NCBI RefSeq assembly: GCF_042665255.1
Contig: NZ_JBHTCD010000032.1
Reading direction: 5' to 3' (one strand)
DNA length: 51,154 bases
Origin: Insolitispirillum peregrinum
GTDB lineage: Bacteria; Pseudomonadota; Alphaproteobacteria; Rhodospirillales; Rhodospirillaceae
Position numbers and translations under genes: made by a program. The notes beneath the pieces were generated by a model, which made no database searches, was not told the DNA's origin, and was given only the letters and a program-made list of their open reading frames with translations. Below are positions 18,862-26,621 of the stretch, piece after piece. Position 1 is the first letter of the stretch, and every line of letters begins with the position of its first letter.

Positions 18862-20142
18862 TTAGTTCTTGAACTTCGGCTCGGTGCAGTTGCCGCAGAC
18901 CCACGGATAGGTCCAGTCGGCGGTCAGCTTGGCGCTTTCCGGGATGTACGGGCTCCAGGCATCGGCCTTGATCACGCCGTTGGTCTTCCACACGGTCTGC
19001 AACTGACCATCGGCCTGAATTTCACCGATGAACACCGGCTTTGACAGGTGGTGGTTGGTGTTCATCACCGCAATGCCGCCGGTCAGATTCTTGACCTTCT
19101 GGCCGTACATCGCCTGACGGACCGCATCAACGTCGGTGGTGCCAGCCTGCTGCACCGCCTGGGTCCACATCTTGAAGCCGATGTAGGTGGCTTCCATCGG
19201 GTCATTGGTCACGCGCTTGGGGTTCTTGGTGAAGTCGTGCCATTGCTTGATGAAGGCAGCGTTTTCCGGCGACTTGACCGATTCAAAGTAGTTCCAGGCG
19301 GCCAGATGGCCGACCAGGTTCTTGGTGTCGATACCGGCCAGTTCTTCTTCCCCGACCGAGAACGCCACCACCGGGATCTGGTCTGCCTTGATGCCCTGAT
19401 TGGCCAGTTCCTTGTAGAACGGCACGTTGGCGTCACCGTTGATGGTCGAAACCACCGCCGTCTTCTTGCCCGCCGAAGCGAATTTCTTGATGTCGGCGAC
19501 GATGGTCTGCCAGTCGCTATGGCCGAACGGGGTGTAGTTGACCATGATGTCGTCGGCGGCGACGCCCTTGGACTTCAGGTAGGATTCGAGAATCTTGTTG
19601 GTGGTGCGCGGATAGACGTAATCGGTGCCAGCCAGCACCCAGCGCTTCACTTCGCCGCCGTCCTTGCTCATCAGGTAATCGACCGCCGGGATCGCCTGCT
19701 GGTTCGGCGCGGCACCGGTGTAGAACACATTGCGCGAGCTTTCTTCGCCTTCGTACTGCACCGGGTAGAACAGCAGGCCGTCAAGCTGTTCGACCACCGG
19801 CAGCACCGACTTGCGCGACACCGAGGTCCAGCAGCCAAAAATCGCCGCCACCTTGTCCTTTTCCAGCAGCTCGCGGGCCTTTTCGGCAAACAGCGGCCAG
19901 TTGGAGGCCGGGTCAACCACCACCGCTTCGACCTTTTTGCCCAGCAGGCCGCCGTGCTTGTTGAGGTCGTCAACCATCATCAGGACGGTGTCCTTGAGGG
20001 TGGTTTCCGAAATGGCCATCGTGCCGGACAGCGAATGCAGAACGCCGACCTTGATGGTGTCATCGGCGGCCCTGGCCGACGAAACCGACAGCATCGAGGC
20101 GGCAGCGAGCAGGCCGAGGCCCAAAGAGCGCATGAACTTCAT
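18862..20142 (-). CDS. urtA: Urea ABC transporter substrate-binding protein UrtA
   Basis: The start at 20142 (GGGGGA upstream) gives 426 aa with a signal peptide ending SSARA. The block IKVGVLHSLSGTMAISETTLKD, GGLLGKKVEAVVVDPASNW, FGCWTSVSRKSVLPV and FYPVQYEGEESS are the UrtA/FmdD family signatures. It binds urea or a short amide in the periplasm for UrtBCDE. It is the first gene of the long urt-ure transcription unit. A paralogue anchored to the membrane lies at 40883-42187. Confidence 0.95.
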   Translation of the reverse strand: MKFMRSLGLGLLAAASMLSVSSARAADDTIKVGVLHSLSGTMAISETTLKDTVLMMVDDLNKHGGLLGKKVEAVVVDPASNWPLFAEKARELLEKDKVAAIFGCWTSVSRKSVLPVVEQLDGLLFYPVQYEGEESSRNVFYTGAAPNQQAIPAVDYLMSKDGGEVKRWVLAGTDYVYPRTTNKILESYLKSKGVAADDIMVNYTPFGHSDWQTIVADIKKFASAGKKTAVVSTINGDANVPFYKELANQGIKADQIPVVAFSVGEEELAGIDTKNLVGHLAAWNYFESVKSPENAAFIKQWHDFTKNPKRVTNDPMEATYIGFKMWTQAVQQAGTTDVDAVRQAMYGQKVKNLTGGIAVMNTNHHLSKPVFIGEIQADGQLQTVWKTNGVIKADAWSPYIPESAKLTADWTYPWVCGNCTEPKFKN

Positions 20143-20186
20143 GGAGTGTCCCCCGTTCGAGACGTTGCGTAAGACGGGGGGCATAA

Positions 20187-20203
20187 GGCAAAAGTCGGGC
20201 CAG
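20187..20203 (-). promoter_or_regulatory. Sigma-54 promoter of the urt-ure operon
   Basis: On the minus strand the sequence is CTGGCCCGACTTTTGCC, matching the -24/-12 consensus YTGGCACGRNNNTTGCW at all but two positions, with exactly 10 nt between the invariant GG and GC. The start point would be near 20176, about 34 nt before the urtA ATG. This fits nitrogen control by NtrC. A GGTGCACC element, built of NtrC-type half-sites, lies near -166 (20339-20346) but is not a full NtrC site. Confidence 0.7.
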
Positions 20204-20219
20204 TCTGGTTATCCACCTG

Positions 20220-20240
20220 ATATGGAAGGGTTTTCCATAT
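20220..20240. promoter_or_regulatory. Perfect inverted repeat upstream of the urtA promoter
   Basis: ATATGGAA (20220-20227) and TTCCATAT (20233-20240) form an 8-bp perfect dyad around GGGTT, centred about 54 bp before the predicted urtA start. It is a candidate operator; the binding protein is unknown. Confidence 0.5.
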
Positions 20241-20613
20241 TTCTGGCCGGTGAGACAGGGGCGAAAAGGGACGCGGGTGATGGAATAGTATTCATGTCTG
20301 GATTAAAAAATATCCAGATGTCGTAGTGCGGTGTTTGCGGTGCACCCTGTGGTTTATATGGATATCGCAGGAAATTGTTCTAAAACATATAAGTAGATGG
20401 TTTTGGTTTGTTTTTTTTGAATGCCTAATTTTTAATCTGATAGTGAAATTTACGTTTCTGTATTATTTCTGATAATAGACAAATATTTATGGCTGGCAAG
20501 AACATTTCTGTTCTTCCAGCGATGCGGGCGACGAAAACCGGTTGACCTGAAAGACTATACGTGGCCCTTGTTTCTGGTATTTTTCTGAGAGCAGGGCTGG
20601 GTGGATTTTTGCG
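20241..20613. other. AT-rich intergenic region between urtA and the TorR-like regulator
   Basis: This stretch is markedly richer in A/T than the flanking genes and has no credible ORF. It holds the GGTGCACC element at 20339-20346 and a hairpin at 20492-20520 (GCTGG, one bulged C, AAGAACA, loop TTTC, TGTTCTT, CCAGC). The latter lies about 95 bp before the regulator gene and could be an operator. The region must contain both divergent promoters. Confidence 0.5.
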
Positions 20614-21318
20614 ATGACGGCTAACCCGCATATTCTGGTGGTGGATGATGATCCGGCGGTGCGGGCGGTGATGTGCGCCTGTCTGACCAAGGCGGGCTAT
20701 CGCGTCGATCAGGCCGAAGACGCCGCCGGGCTGAAAGCCTGGCTGAACCACGGCGGGGTGGACCTGATCCTGCTGGATGTCAACCTGCCGGACGGGGATG
20801 GCATGGCGCTGGCCCGACAGGTGCGGGCCAGCGGTGATACCGCCATCATCATGGTCACCGAGCGCGGCACCCCGGATGACCGGGCGCTGGGGCTGGAAAT
20901 CGGCGCAGACGATTATCTGCCCAAGCCGGTCTATCCGCGCGAGCTGTTGGCGCGGATCAAGAACGTGCTGGACCGCCGTGCCCCTGCTCCGGCGAGCGCA
21001 AAAAACCGGCTGGCCTTTGCCGGTTGGAGCCTTGATACCGTCGAGCGGGTGGTGGTCGACACCGTGGGGCGGGCGCTGGAGCTGACTCCGGCAGAGTTTG
21101 ACCTGCTGGTGGTGCTGGTCAGCCGGGCCGGACGGATTCAAAGCCGCGACCAGTTGATGGCCGCGCTGGGCTCCGCCGAGGCGGACTCCGGGCCGCGCAG
21201 CATCGACATCCTGATCAGCCGGTTACGCAAAAAGCTCGATCCGGCCGGGGATGGCGGGCTGATCGAAACCTGTCGCGGGCACGGCTACCGCTTTACCGCC
21301 AAGGTCAAAAAGGGATGA
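20614..21318 (+). CDS. TorR-like OmpR-family response regulator (no adjacent kinase)
   Basis: The 234-aa protein has a receiver (VVDDDPAV; phosphoacceptor Asp in LILLDVNLPDGDGM near residue 55; Lys in DYLPKP) and a winged-helix domain (ELTPAEFDLLVVLVSRAGRIQSRDQLM, then RSIDILISRLRKKLD, GHGYRF). The stretch GLEIGADDYLPKPVYPRELLARIKNVL closely recalls TorR/ArcA. TorR-type regulators work with hybrid kinases that end in an Hpt domain. The only such kinase here is at 38136-40886 next to a UrtA-like binding protein, so I suggest they are partners. It lies divergently to urtA. Confidence 0.85.
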   Translation: MTANPHILVVDDDPAVRAVMCACLTKAGYRVDQAEDAAGLKAWLNHGGVDLILLDVNLPDGDGMALARQVRASGDTAIIMVTERGTPDDRALGLEIGADDYLPKPVYPRELLARIKNVLDRRAPAPASAKNRLAFAGWSLDTVERVVVDTVGRALELTPAEFDLLVVLVSRAGRIQSRDQLMAALGSAEADSGPRSIDILISRLRKKLDPAGDGGLIETCRGHGYRFTAKVKKG

Positions 21319-21321
21319 CAG

Positions 21322-21355
21322 AACCGCCCCGCAACCGGCAGGCTGCGGGGCGGTT
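21322..21355. terminator. Shared hairpin between convergent genes
   Basis: The perfect 12-bp arms AACCGCCCCGCA and TGCGGGGCGGTT enclose a 10-nt loop in the 61-nt gap between the converging regulator and kgtP genes. There is no U-tract on either side, but position and symmetry suggest a bidirectional terminator. Confidence 0.65.
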
Positions 21356-21379
21356 GGTAACAGCAAATGGCAATAGGAC

Positions 21380-22672
21380 TTAATCTTCCTTGATGGCGCT
21401 GCTCTTGCTGGTATCGCGCATGAACAGGTAGACGCACAGGGACACGCCGATCATCACCGTCACGTACCAGTAAAAGCCCTGTTCCCAGCCCCGGCTCTTG
21501 AACTGCAGGGCAACAAATTCGGCGGTACCGCCGAACAGGGTGTTGGCCAGTGCATAGGGCAGGGCGACGCCCAGCGCGCGGATGTGGGCGGGGAACAGTT
21601 CAGCCTTCACCACCGCGTTGATCGAGGTATAGCCGGTCACGATCAGCAGGGCGGCCATCACCAGCAGGCCAGCGGTCAGCGGGTCTTTGGTGGTTTCCAG
21701 CGTCGAGAAGATCGGATAGGTGAACAGCACACCGGCCACGCCAAAGGCAATCATCAGCGGCTTGCGGCCGATCTTGTCCGACAGGCCCCCGGCCAGCGGC
21801 TGGATCAGCATGAATACGAACAGGGTGATGGCGTTCAGCTCACTGGCGGCTTCCTTGCTGAAGCCCGAGGTGTTGACCAGGAACTTTTGCATGTAGATTG
21901 AATAGGCATAGAAGGCCAGCGTGCCGCCTGCGGTCAGCAACATCACCAGCGCGGTTTCCTTGGGGTGCCTGGTGACCAGTTCCCAGAAGCCGGACTTTTT
22001 GCTGGTGTCGGTCTTGGCGTTCTTGAAGCTTTCGGTTTCGGCCAGCCCGCGACGCAGCCAGAACACCACCACTGCCAGCGCCGCACCGACAAAGAACGGG
22101 ATACGCCAGCCCCAGGCGCTGAGGTCGGCCTTCTCCAGAGTGTTTTGCAGGACCAGCAGCACGGCAATCGCCAGCAACTGGCCGGAAATCAGGGTGACGT
22201 ACTGGAACGAGGAGAAAAAGCCGCGCCGGTCCTTGCCGGCCATTTCCGACAGGTAGGTGGCCGAAGCACCATATTCGCCGCCAACCGACAACCCTTGCAT
22301 CAGGCGGGCAATCACCAGCAAGGCCGGAGCCGCGACACCGATGCTGTCATAGCCGGGAGTCAGGCCGATGATCAGCGACCCGGCGCACATCAGCGTCACC
22401 GACAGGGTCAGGCCGGACTTGCGGCCCTTGCGGTCGGCGTACAGGCCCATGATCCACGCCCCGACCGGACGCATCACAAAGCCGACGGCAAACACCGCCG
22501 CCGAGTTCAGCAACTGGGCGGTCTGGTCACCGGAGGGGAAAAAGTGCGGAGCAAAGTACAGGGCAAAGGCGGCATAGACATACCAGTCGAACCATTCGAC
22601 CAGATTGCCGGTTGAACCACCGATGATCGACTTCAGGCGCGTGTTGTGCGCGATGGGGGCCTGTGTGGACAC
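21380..22672 (-). CDS. kgtP: Alpha-ketoglutarate permease (MHS/MFS transporter)
   Basis: The 430-aa, 12-TM transporter opens with SIIGGSTGNLVEWFDWYVYAAFALYFAPHFFP, the hallmark of KgtP and its metabolite-proton-symporter relatives. The MFS loop 2-3 motif GLYADRKGRKSG and RLMQGLSVGGEYGAS follow. It imports dicarboxylic or oxo acids with protons. It is divergent from the DctB/DctD-like pair, a layout often seen for two-component-regulated C4 or oxo-acid uptake. Alpha-ketoglutarate is the likeliest substrate but other carboxylates are possible. Confidence 0.85.
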   Translation of the reverse strand: MSTQAPIAHNTRLKSIIGGSTGNLVEWFDWYVYAAFALYFAPHFFPSGDQTAQLLNSAAVFAVGFVMRPVGAWIMGLYADRKGRKSGLTLSVTLMCAGSLIIGLTPGYDSIGVAAPALLVIARLMQGLSVGGEYGASATYLSEMAGKDRRGFFSSFQYVTLISGQLLAIAVLLVLQNTLEKADLSAWGWRIPFFVGAALAVVVFWLRRGLAETESFKNAKTDTSKKSGFWELVTRHPKETALVMLLTAGGTLAFYAYSIYMQKFLVNTSGFSKEAASELNAITLFVFMLIQPLAGGLSDKIGRKPLMIAFGVAGVLFTYPIFSTLETTKDPLTAGLLVMAALLIVTGYTSINAVVKAELFPAHIRALGVALPYALANTLFGGTAEFVALQFKSRGWEQGFYWYVTVMIGVSLCVYLFMRDTSKSSAIKED

Positions 22673-22927
22673 TGTTGTTTCCTCTGGCTCTATTGTCTCT
22701 GGTCGCAGGTAGATGTCACCACCTGCCCTCGGGACCCGATGAACGTTGGTGTCATCTTGAGGTCACCGCACTAGAGCACTCGGGATAACGGAGCTTCAAG
22801 GCTGCTGTAGAGGCATCGCTATCTGTCTATGAACACAGGGAAAAATGCCGAAGGCAGCCATTTTTCGCCGCCTGTTTGTGCAAGATTTTGCGTGACAGGA
22901 TGGCAATTTGCGCAATATCCTGCACAA

Positions 22928-24682
22928 ATGCTGGACCCGTCGCGCAAGATCAGGATCATCTTTGTTTCCGTGGTGGTGCTGCTGCTGACCGTTCTGTGGC
23001 TGGCGGCGCTGGTGCTGGCACGCCATCAGGCCCTGAACGAACTGGCCGCCGAGACCGATGCTCTGGCCCGCCAGCATGGCCGGGTGATCGACAGCGAGCT
23101 GGCCCGCTTTCGCCTGTTGCCGATTGTGCTGAGTGAGTATGGCGACCTTGCGGCGGTGTTGGCGACCCCGACGGTGGACGATCAACGGCGGCTGAGCGAA
23201 AAGCTGCGCGGCCTTGCCGGGAAGACCGGGGCGTCGGTGCTGTATCTACTCAATCGCACGGGCCGGGCGGTGGTCGGGTCGAATTTTGACCGGCCCGACA
23301 GTTTTGTCGGGCAGGAATTTGCGTTCCGGCCCTATTTCTCGCGGGCGATGGCCGACGGGGGCAGCGAGTATTTCGGCGCTGGCGTCCTGACCGGGCGACC
23401 GGGCCTGTTCCTTGCCCGCCGTCTGGGGGAGGGGCCGGACCGTGCGCTGGGGGTGGTGGTGGTGAAGTACGAATTCGCCACCCTGACGCAGAACTGGGGC
23501 GGTGATCCGGGCGAAACGCTGATCACCGACGAGCGCGGGATCATTCTGGCCGCCGCCGATCCGTCGCAATTGCTGACCACGGTGATGCCGTTGTCCACGC
23601 AGGACCGGCAGGCGATTGCGGCCAGCGGCCAGTACGGCACGGCGGCACTGCGCGAGGGGCGTTATCGCTGGCTGGGGCCAGACCGGATGCTGATCGGCGG
23701 CATGGATGAGGCGGTGATGGTGACGGTGCCGGTGGCGGGCACCAACCTCCGCCTTCTGCACCTGATGAAAACGGCTCCGGCCTTGCGGGCGGCGACCTAT
23801 CGCGCCTGGGGGATGGCGGTGCCGATTGTTGCTGGCGGGCTGCTGATCGCGGTGTTTCTGTGGAACCGCCTGACCCGCGCCGCCCGTCTTGCCGCCGACC
23901 GGCGGGCGCTGGAGCTGGCGGTGTCCGAACGGACGCAGCAGTTACAGGAAGAAATGGGCAAGCGGGCCTTGGCCGACCAGCGCTTTCGCGACACCCGCGA
24001 GGAACTGGAACAGGCCAACCGGCTGGCTTCGGTCGGGTCGATTGCCGCTGGGCTGATGCATGAAATCAACCAGCCGGTGGCGACCATCCGCACCCTGTCG
24101 GAAAACGCCTGCCACCATCTGGCGGCCAACCGACTGGAGAAAGTGAAAAACAATCTGGACGTCACCATTGCGATGACCGAGAGGATTGCCACCATCACGC
24201 AGGAAATGCGCCGCTTTGCCCGCCGCAAGCACGGACAGACCAGCCGCGAGCCGCTGGAGGGAGTGATTGCTGGAGCCTTGCTGCTGGTCGAGGACCGGTT
24301 GCGCCGACAGGGCATTGCTCTTGAACGACCAGAGGGGGCCTTGCCGCAGGTGCTGGCCGAGCGGGTGCGGCTGGAGCAGGTGCTGGTCAATCTGCTGCAA
24401 AATGCCCTTGATGCGGTCGAGGGCATCCCCGCCCCGATCATTGCCCTGACCGTTGAGCAGCGGGAGGACTGCGTGGTGCTGACGGTGGCCGACAACGGGC
24501 CGGGGATTGATCCGGCGCTGGGCAAGCAGATTTTCCTGCCCTTTGTCACCGGCAAGCCCGACGGGTTGGGGCTGGGGTTGGGCATTGCGCAGGATATCAT
24601 GGTGGATTTGGGGGGAGCGCTGGCGGTGGTGGACTCTCCGTTGGGCGGTGCGGCGCTGGCAATGACGATGAGGACAGCATGA
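22928..24682 (+). CDS. DctB-like sensor histidine kinase
   Basis: From ATG 22928 the protein has 584 aa; the in-frame extension to 22829 looks noncoding, though no strong ribosome site precedes 22928. It has a TM at about 8-30, a large periplasmic Cache-type sensor (SEYGDLAAVLATPT...SFVGQEFAFRPYFSRAM, a DctB-like block), a second TM near 300, a coiled linker (ERTQQLQEEMGKR), HisKA with SVGSIAAGLMHEINQPVATI, and HATPase with NLLQNALDAVEG and DNGPGID. It overlaps the regulator gene by 4 nt. Inferred ligand: the carboxylate transported by the divergent KgtP. Confidence 0.88.
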   Translation: MLDPSRKIRIIFVSVVVLLLTVLWLAALVLARHQALNELAAETDALARQHGRVIDSELARFRLLPIVLSEYGDLAAVLATPTVDDQRRLSEKLRGLAGKTGASVLYLLNRTGRAVVGSNFDRPDSFVGQEFAFRPYFSRAMADGGSEYFGAGVLTGRPGLFLARRLGEGPDRALGVVVVKYEFATLTQNWGGDPGETLITDERGIILAAADPSQLLTTVMPLSTQDRQAIAASGQYGTAALREGRYRWLGPDRMLIGGMDEAVMVTVPVAGTNLRLLHLMKTAPALRAATYRAWGMAVPIVAGGLLIAVFLWNRLTRAARLAADRRALELAVSERTQQLQEEMGKRALADQRFRDTREELEQANRLASVGSIAAGLMHEINQPVATIRTLSENACHHLAANRLEKVKNNLDVTIAMTERIATITQEMRRFARRKHGQTSREPLEGVIAGALLLVEDRLRRQGIALERPEGALPQVLAERVRLEQVLVNLLQNALDAVEGIPAPIIALTVEQREDCVVLTVADNGPGIDPALGKQIFLPFVTGKPDGLGLGLGIAQDIMVDLGGALAVVDSPLGGAALAMTMRTA

Positions 24683-25989
24683 TGACCCCGGAACCCTTGC
24701 GTATCCTGCTGGTCGAAGACGATGTGGCGTTCAGTGCGGCGCTGATGGATTCCTTTGCCATCGCCGAACTGGAGGTCGAGCTGCACGCCGACGGGCAGTC
24801 GGCACTGAGCAGTATTGCCGCGTCGCCGCCAGCAGTGGTGATCACCGATGTGCGCATGCCCCGGCTGGATGGCAATGACTTGCTGGATGCGGTGCTGGCA
24901 GTGGACCCGGAGGTGCCGGTGATCATGATGACCGGCCATGGTGACATTGCGATGGCGGTGTCGGCGCTGAAACGCGGTGCCTATGACTTCATTGAAAAGC
25001 CGTTTGTCACCGAATACCTGATTGCCTCGGTGCGGCGGGCGCTGGAAACCCGCCGATTGGTGCTGGAAAACCGCCGCCTGCGCCAGATGGCGGCAGAAAA
25101 CGAGGGCCACTTTCCCTTGCTGGGGCAAACGGCGGTGATGACGCGGGTGCGCGATACCGTCCGGCAAGTAGCGGGAGCCGACGTTGATGTGTTGGTCGAG
25201 GGCGAAACCGGCACCGGCAAGGAACTGGTCGCCCACCTGCTGCACCGCTGGAGCCGTCGCCAGCGGCGGGCTTTCGTGGCCATCGACTGCGCCGCCTTGC
25301 CCGAGGGGCAGGCGGACGAACTGCTGTTCGGCGGTCGCATCCGGCGCGGTCGGCTGGCCGAAGCCCACCGGGGCACCCTGTTTCTGGATGGGGTGGAACA
25401 CCTGTCGCCGACGCTGCAAGGCCGCCTGTTGCGCGCCATCGAAGAGCGGGAAGTGGTCTCGCCCTCTGGGGAAACGACGGTTCTTGATGTGCGGGTGGTG
25501 GCCTCGGCAACGCAGGATGTGCAGCGGGCGGTCGCGGAAGGCCGGTTGCGGGCCGACTTTGTCTATCGCCTGGGTACGGTCAAAATCCACCTGCCGCCAC
25601 TGCGGGAGCGGCGGGCCGATGTCGGGGTGCTGTTCAGCTATTTCCTCGACGAAGCCTCTCGCCAGCACGGCGTTCCCCGCCCGGCGATCGGGGCCGAGGT
25701 GGAAGCTCGCCTGCTGACCGATGACTGGCCGGGCAATGTGCGGGAACTGCGCAACTTTGCCACCCAGTTGGCGCTGGGGCTGGTCCGCGACCCGATTGCC
25801 GCCGCGCAGGGGCTGGGGCTGAGCGAGCAGATGGACATCTTTGAAGCCGGGGTGCTGCGCAAGACGCTGGAACAGTGTGATGGTGACGCCGGACGCGCCG
25901 CCGACGCCCTGCACCTGCCCCGGCGCAGCCTGTATGCGCGGTTGCAGAAACACGGGATCGAGCCGCGCAGCTATCGCGGGCGGGAGTGA
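24679..25989 (+). CDS. DctD-like AAA+ response regulator without the GAFTGA loop
   Basis: The 436-aa protein has a receiver (phosphoacceptor Asp in ITDVRMPRLDGND near 55), a central AAA+ domain and a Fis-type HTH at the end (DAGRAADALHLPRRSLYARLQKHGI). Walker A GETGTGKE (175-182) is intact. Between ADELLFGG (about 212-219) and HRGTLFLDG the chain is shorter than in DctD/NtrC, and the sigma-54-contacting GAFTGA loop is missing. Walker B reads FLDGVE, with Gly238 where the catalytic Glu normally stands. It is therefore unlikely to be a standard sigma-54 activator and may act on sigma-70 promoters, as NtrC of Rhodobacter does. Confidence 0.85.
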   Translation: MMTPEPLRILLVEDDVAFSAALMDSFAIAELEVELHADGQSALSSIAASPPAVVITDVRMPRLDGNDLLDAVLAVDPEVPVIMMTGHGDIAMAVSALKRGAYDFIEKPFVTEYLIASVRRALETRRLVLENRRLRQMAAENEGHFPLLGQTAVMTRVRDTVRQVAGADVDVLVEGETGTGKELVAHLLHRWSRRQRRAFVAIDCAALPEGQADELLFGGRIRRGRLAEAHRGTLFLDGVEHLSPTLQGRLLRAIEEREVVSPSGETTVLDVRVVASATQDVQRAVAEGRLRADFVYRLGTVKIHLPPLRERRADVGVLFSYFLDEASRQHGVPRPAIGAEVEARLLTDDWPGNVRELRNFATQLALGLVRDPIAAAQGLGLSEQMDIFEAGVLRKTLEQCDGDAGRAADALHLPRRSLYARLQKHGIEPRSYRGRE

Positions 25990-26016
25990 GTGTTTTTGGC
26001 GAGGAGGGATCTGACA

Positions 26017-26328
26017 ATGGAAGAAAAGAAAAAGCGTTGGGAGCGGACCTATCACGGACAGGGGTGGAAATGGGAGGCATCATATGTTGATTCTGATAAT
26101 AGATTTTCTCTCAACATGGAGTTAAAAACAAATACGCCATGCATATCATTTCCTGTATGGAATGGAATGGCCCAGTATGAGGAGTTTTATTGGCTGGAAG
26201 ATGAGGAATACCACCTGTTCCTGCACGACCGCGATGCCTTGTGGGCCTTTGTCAGGCGTTGTAAAAAGCGCGAGATGGATGATCGCCTGATGTACCACCC
26301 GGGTTCCAGTCGGGGGTGGGCCAACTGA
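26017..26328 (+). CDS. Small hypothetical protein (103 aa)
   Basis: The start at 26017 follows GAGGAGG by 9 nt. The product is rich in Trp, Glu and Lys (KKKRWERTYHGQGWKWEASY; EEFYWLEDEEYHLFLHDRDALWAFVRRC) and is cytosolic in look, with no TM or signal. I do not recognise a family. Its middle part is more A/T-rich than the upstream genes, like the accessory island that follows. It may be the last gene of the DctB/DctD-like operon or the first of the island. Confidence 0.6.
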   Translation: MEEKKKRWERTYHGQGWKWEASYVDSDNRFSLNMELKTNTPCISFPVWNGMAQYEEFYWLEDEEYHLFLHDRDALWAFVRRCKKREMDDRLMYHPGSSRGWAN

Positions 26329-26377
26329 TGCCCGCTGGTCATCAGCCTTGTCTGTGGGGCAGGATTTTAAATAAGTA

Positions 26378-26406
26378 TTGACGTGACCGTTCGCGAATGG
26401 TAACAA
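26378..26406 (+). promoter_or_regulatory. Sigma-70-type promoter of the toxin island
   Basis: TTGACG (26378-26383), a 17-bp spacer and TAACAA (26401-26406) make a near-consensus promoter, the best in the window. The start would be near 26413, only about 28 nt before the terminator at 26441, so transcripts should end early unless terminated weakly or anti-terminated. Confidence 0.65.
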
Positions 26407-26440
26407 AAGGCAAGATTGAGCGTTTTGTAACGCGATCAAT

Positions 26441-26472
26441 GACGCCCCTGAGCTTCTCGGGGGCGTTTTTTT
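26441..26472 (+). terminator. Leader terminator 1 (attenuator-like)
   Basis: Arms GACGCCCC and GGGGGCGT with the loop TGAGCTTCTC are followed by a run of seven T. A small preceding hairpin (GCGTT-TTGT-AACGC, 26420-26433) lies between promoter and terminator. It may end the upstream 103-aa gene, form a short RNA, or attenuate the phage-like gene 150 nt downstream. Confidence 0.75.
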
Positions 26473-26556
26473 ATGGCCGAAACGAAACTCCGTCGCTGCT
26501 TTGGCGATGGTCCATCCCCTGCGGCCCCTTGTTCCATGAACCATGCACGCCCTCCT

Positions 26557-26579
26557 GGCTTCTTCGATGCGAAGAAGCC
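26557..26579 (+). promoter_or_regulatory. Perfect 10-bp leader hairpin
   Basis: GGCTTCTTCG and CGAAGAAGCC close a 3-nt loop (ATG), 43 nt before the 540-aa gene. It lacks a U-tract. In the RNA it would be very stable and may affect readthrough or translation. The 293-nt gap before 26622 otherwise holds only the promoter and terminator described. Confidence 0.5.
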
Positions 26580-26621
26580 TGCCGATTGGTGCGCTTTTTA
26601 TCACTTCAGGGAGAGTCTCTC

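Noticed and set aside
22673..22927. Sigma-54 promoter for kgtP
   Set aside because: No GG-N10-GC pair with acceptable flanks was found in the divergent region.
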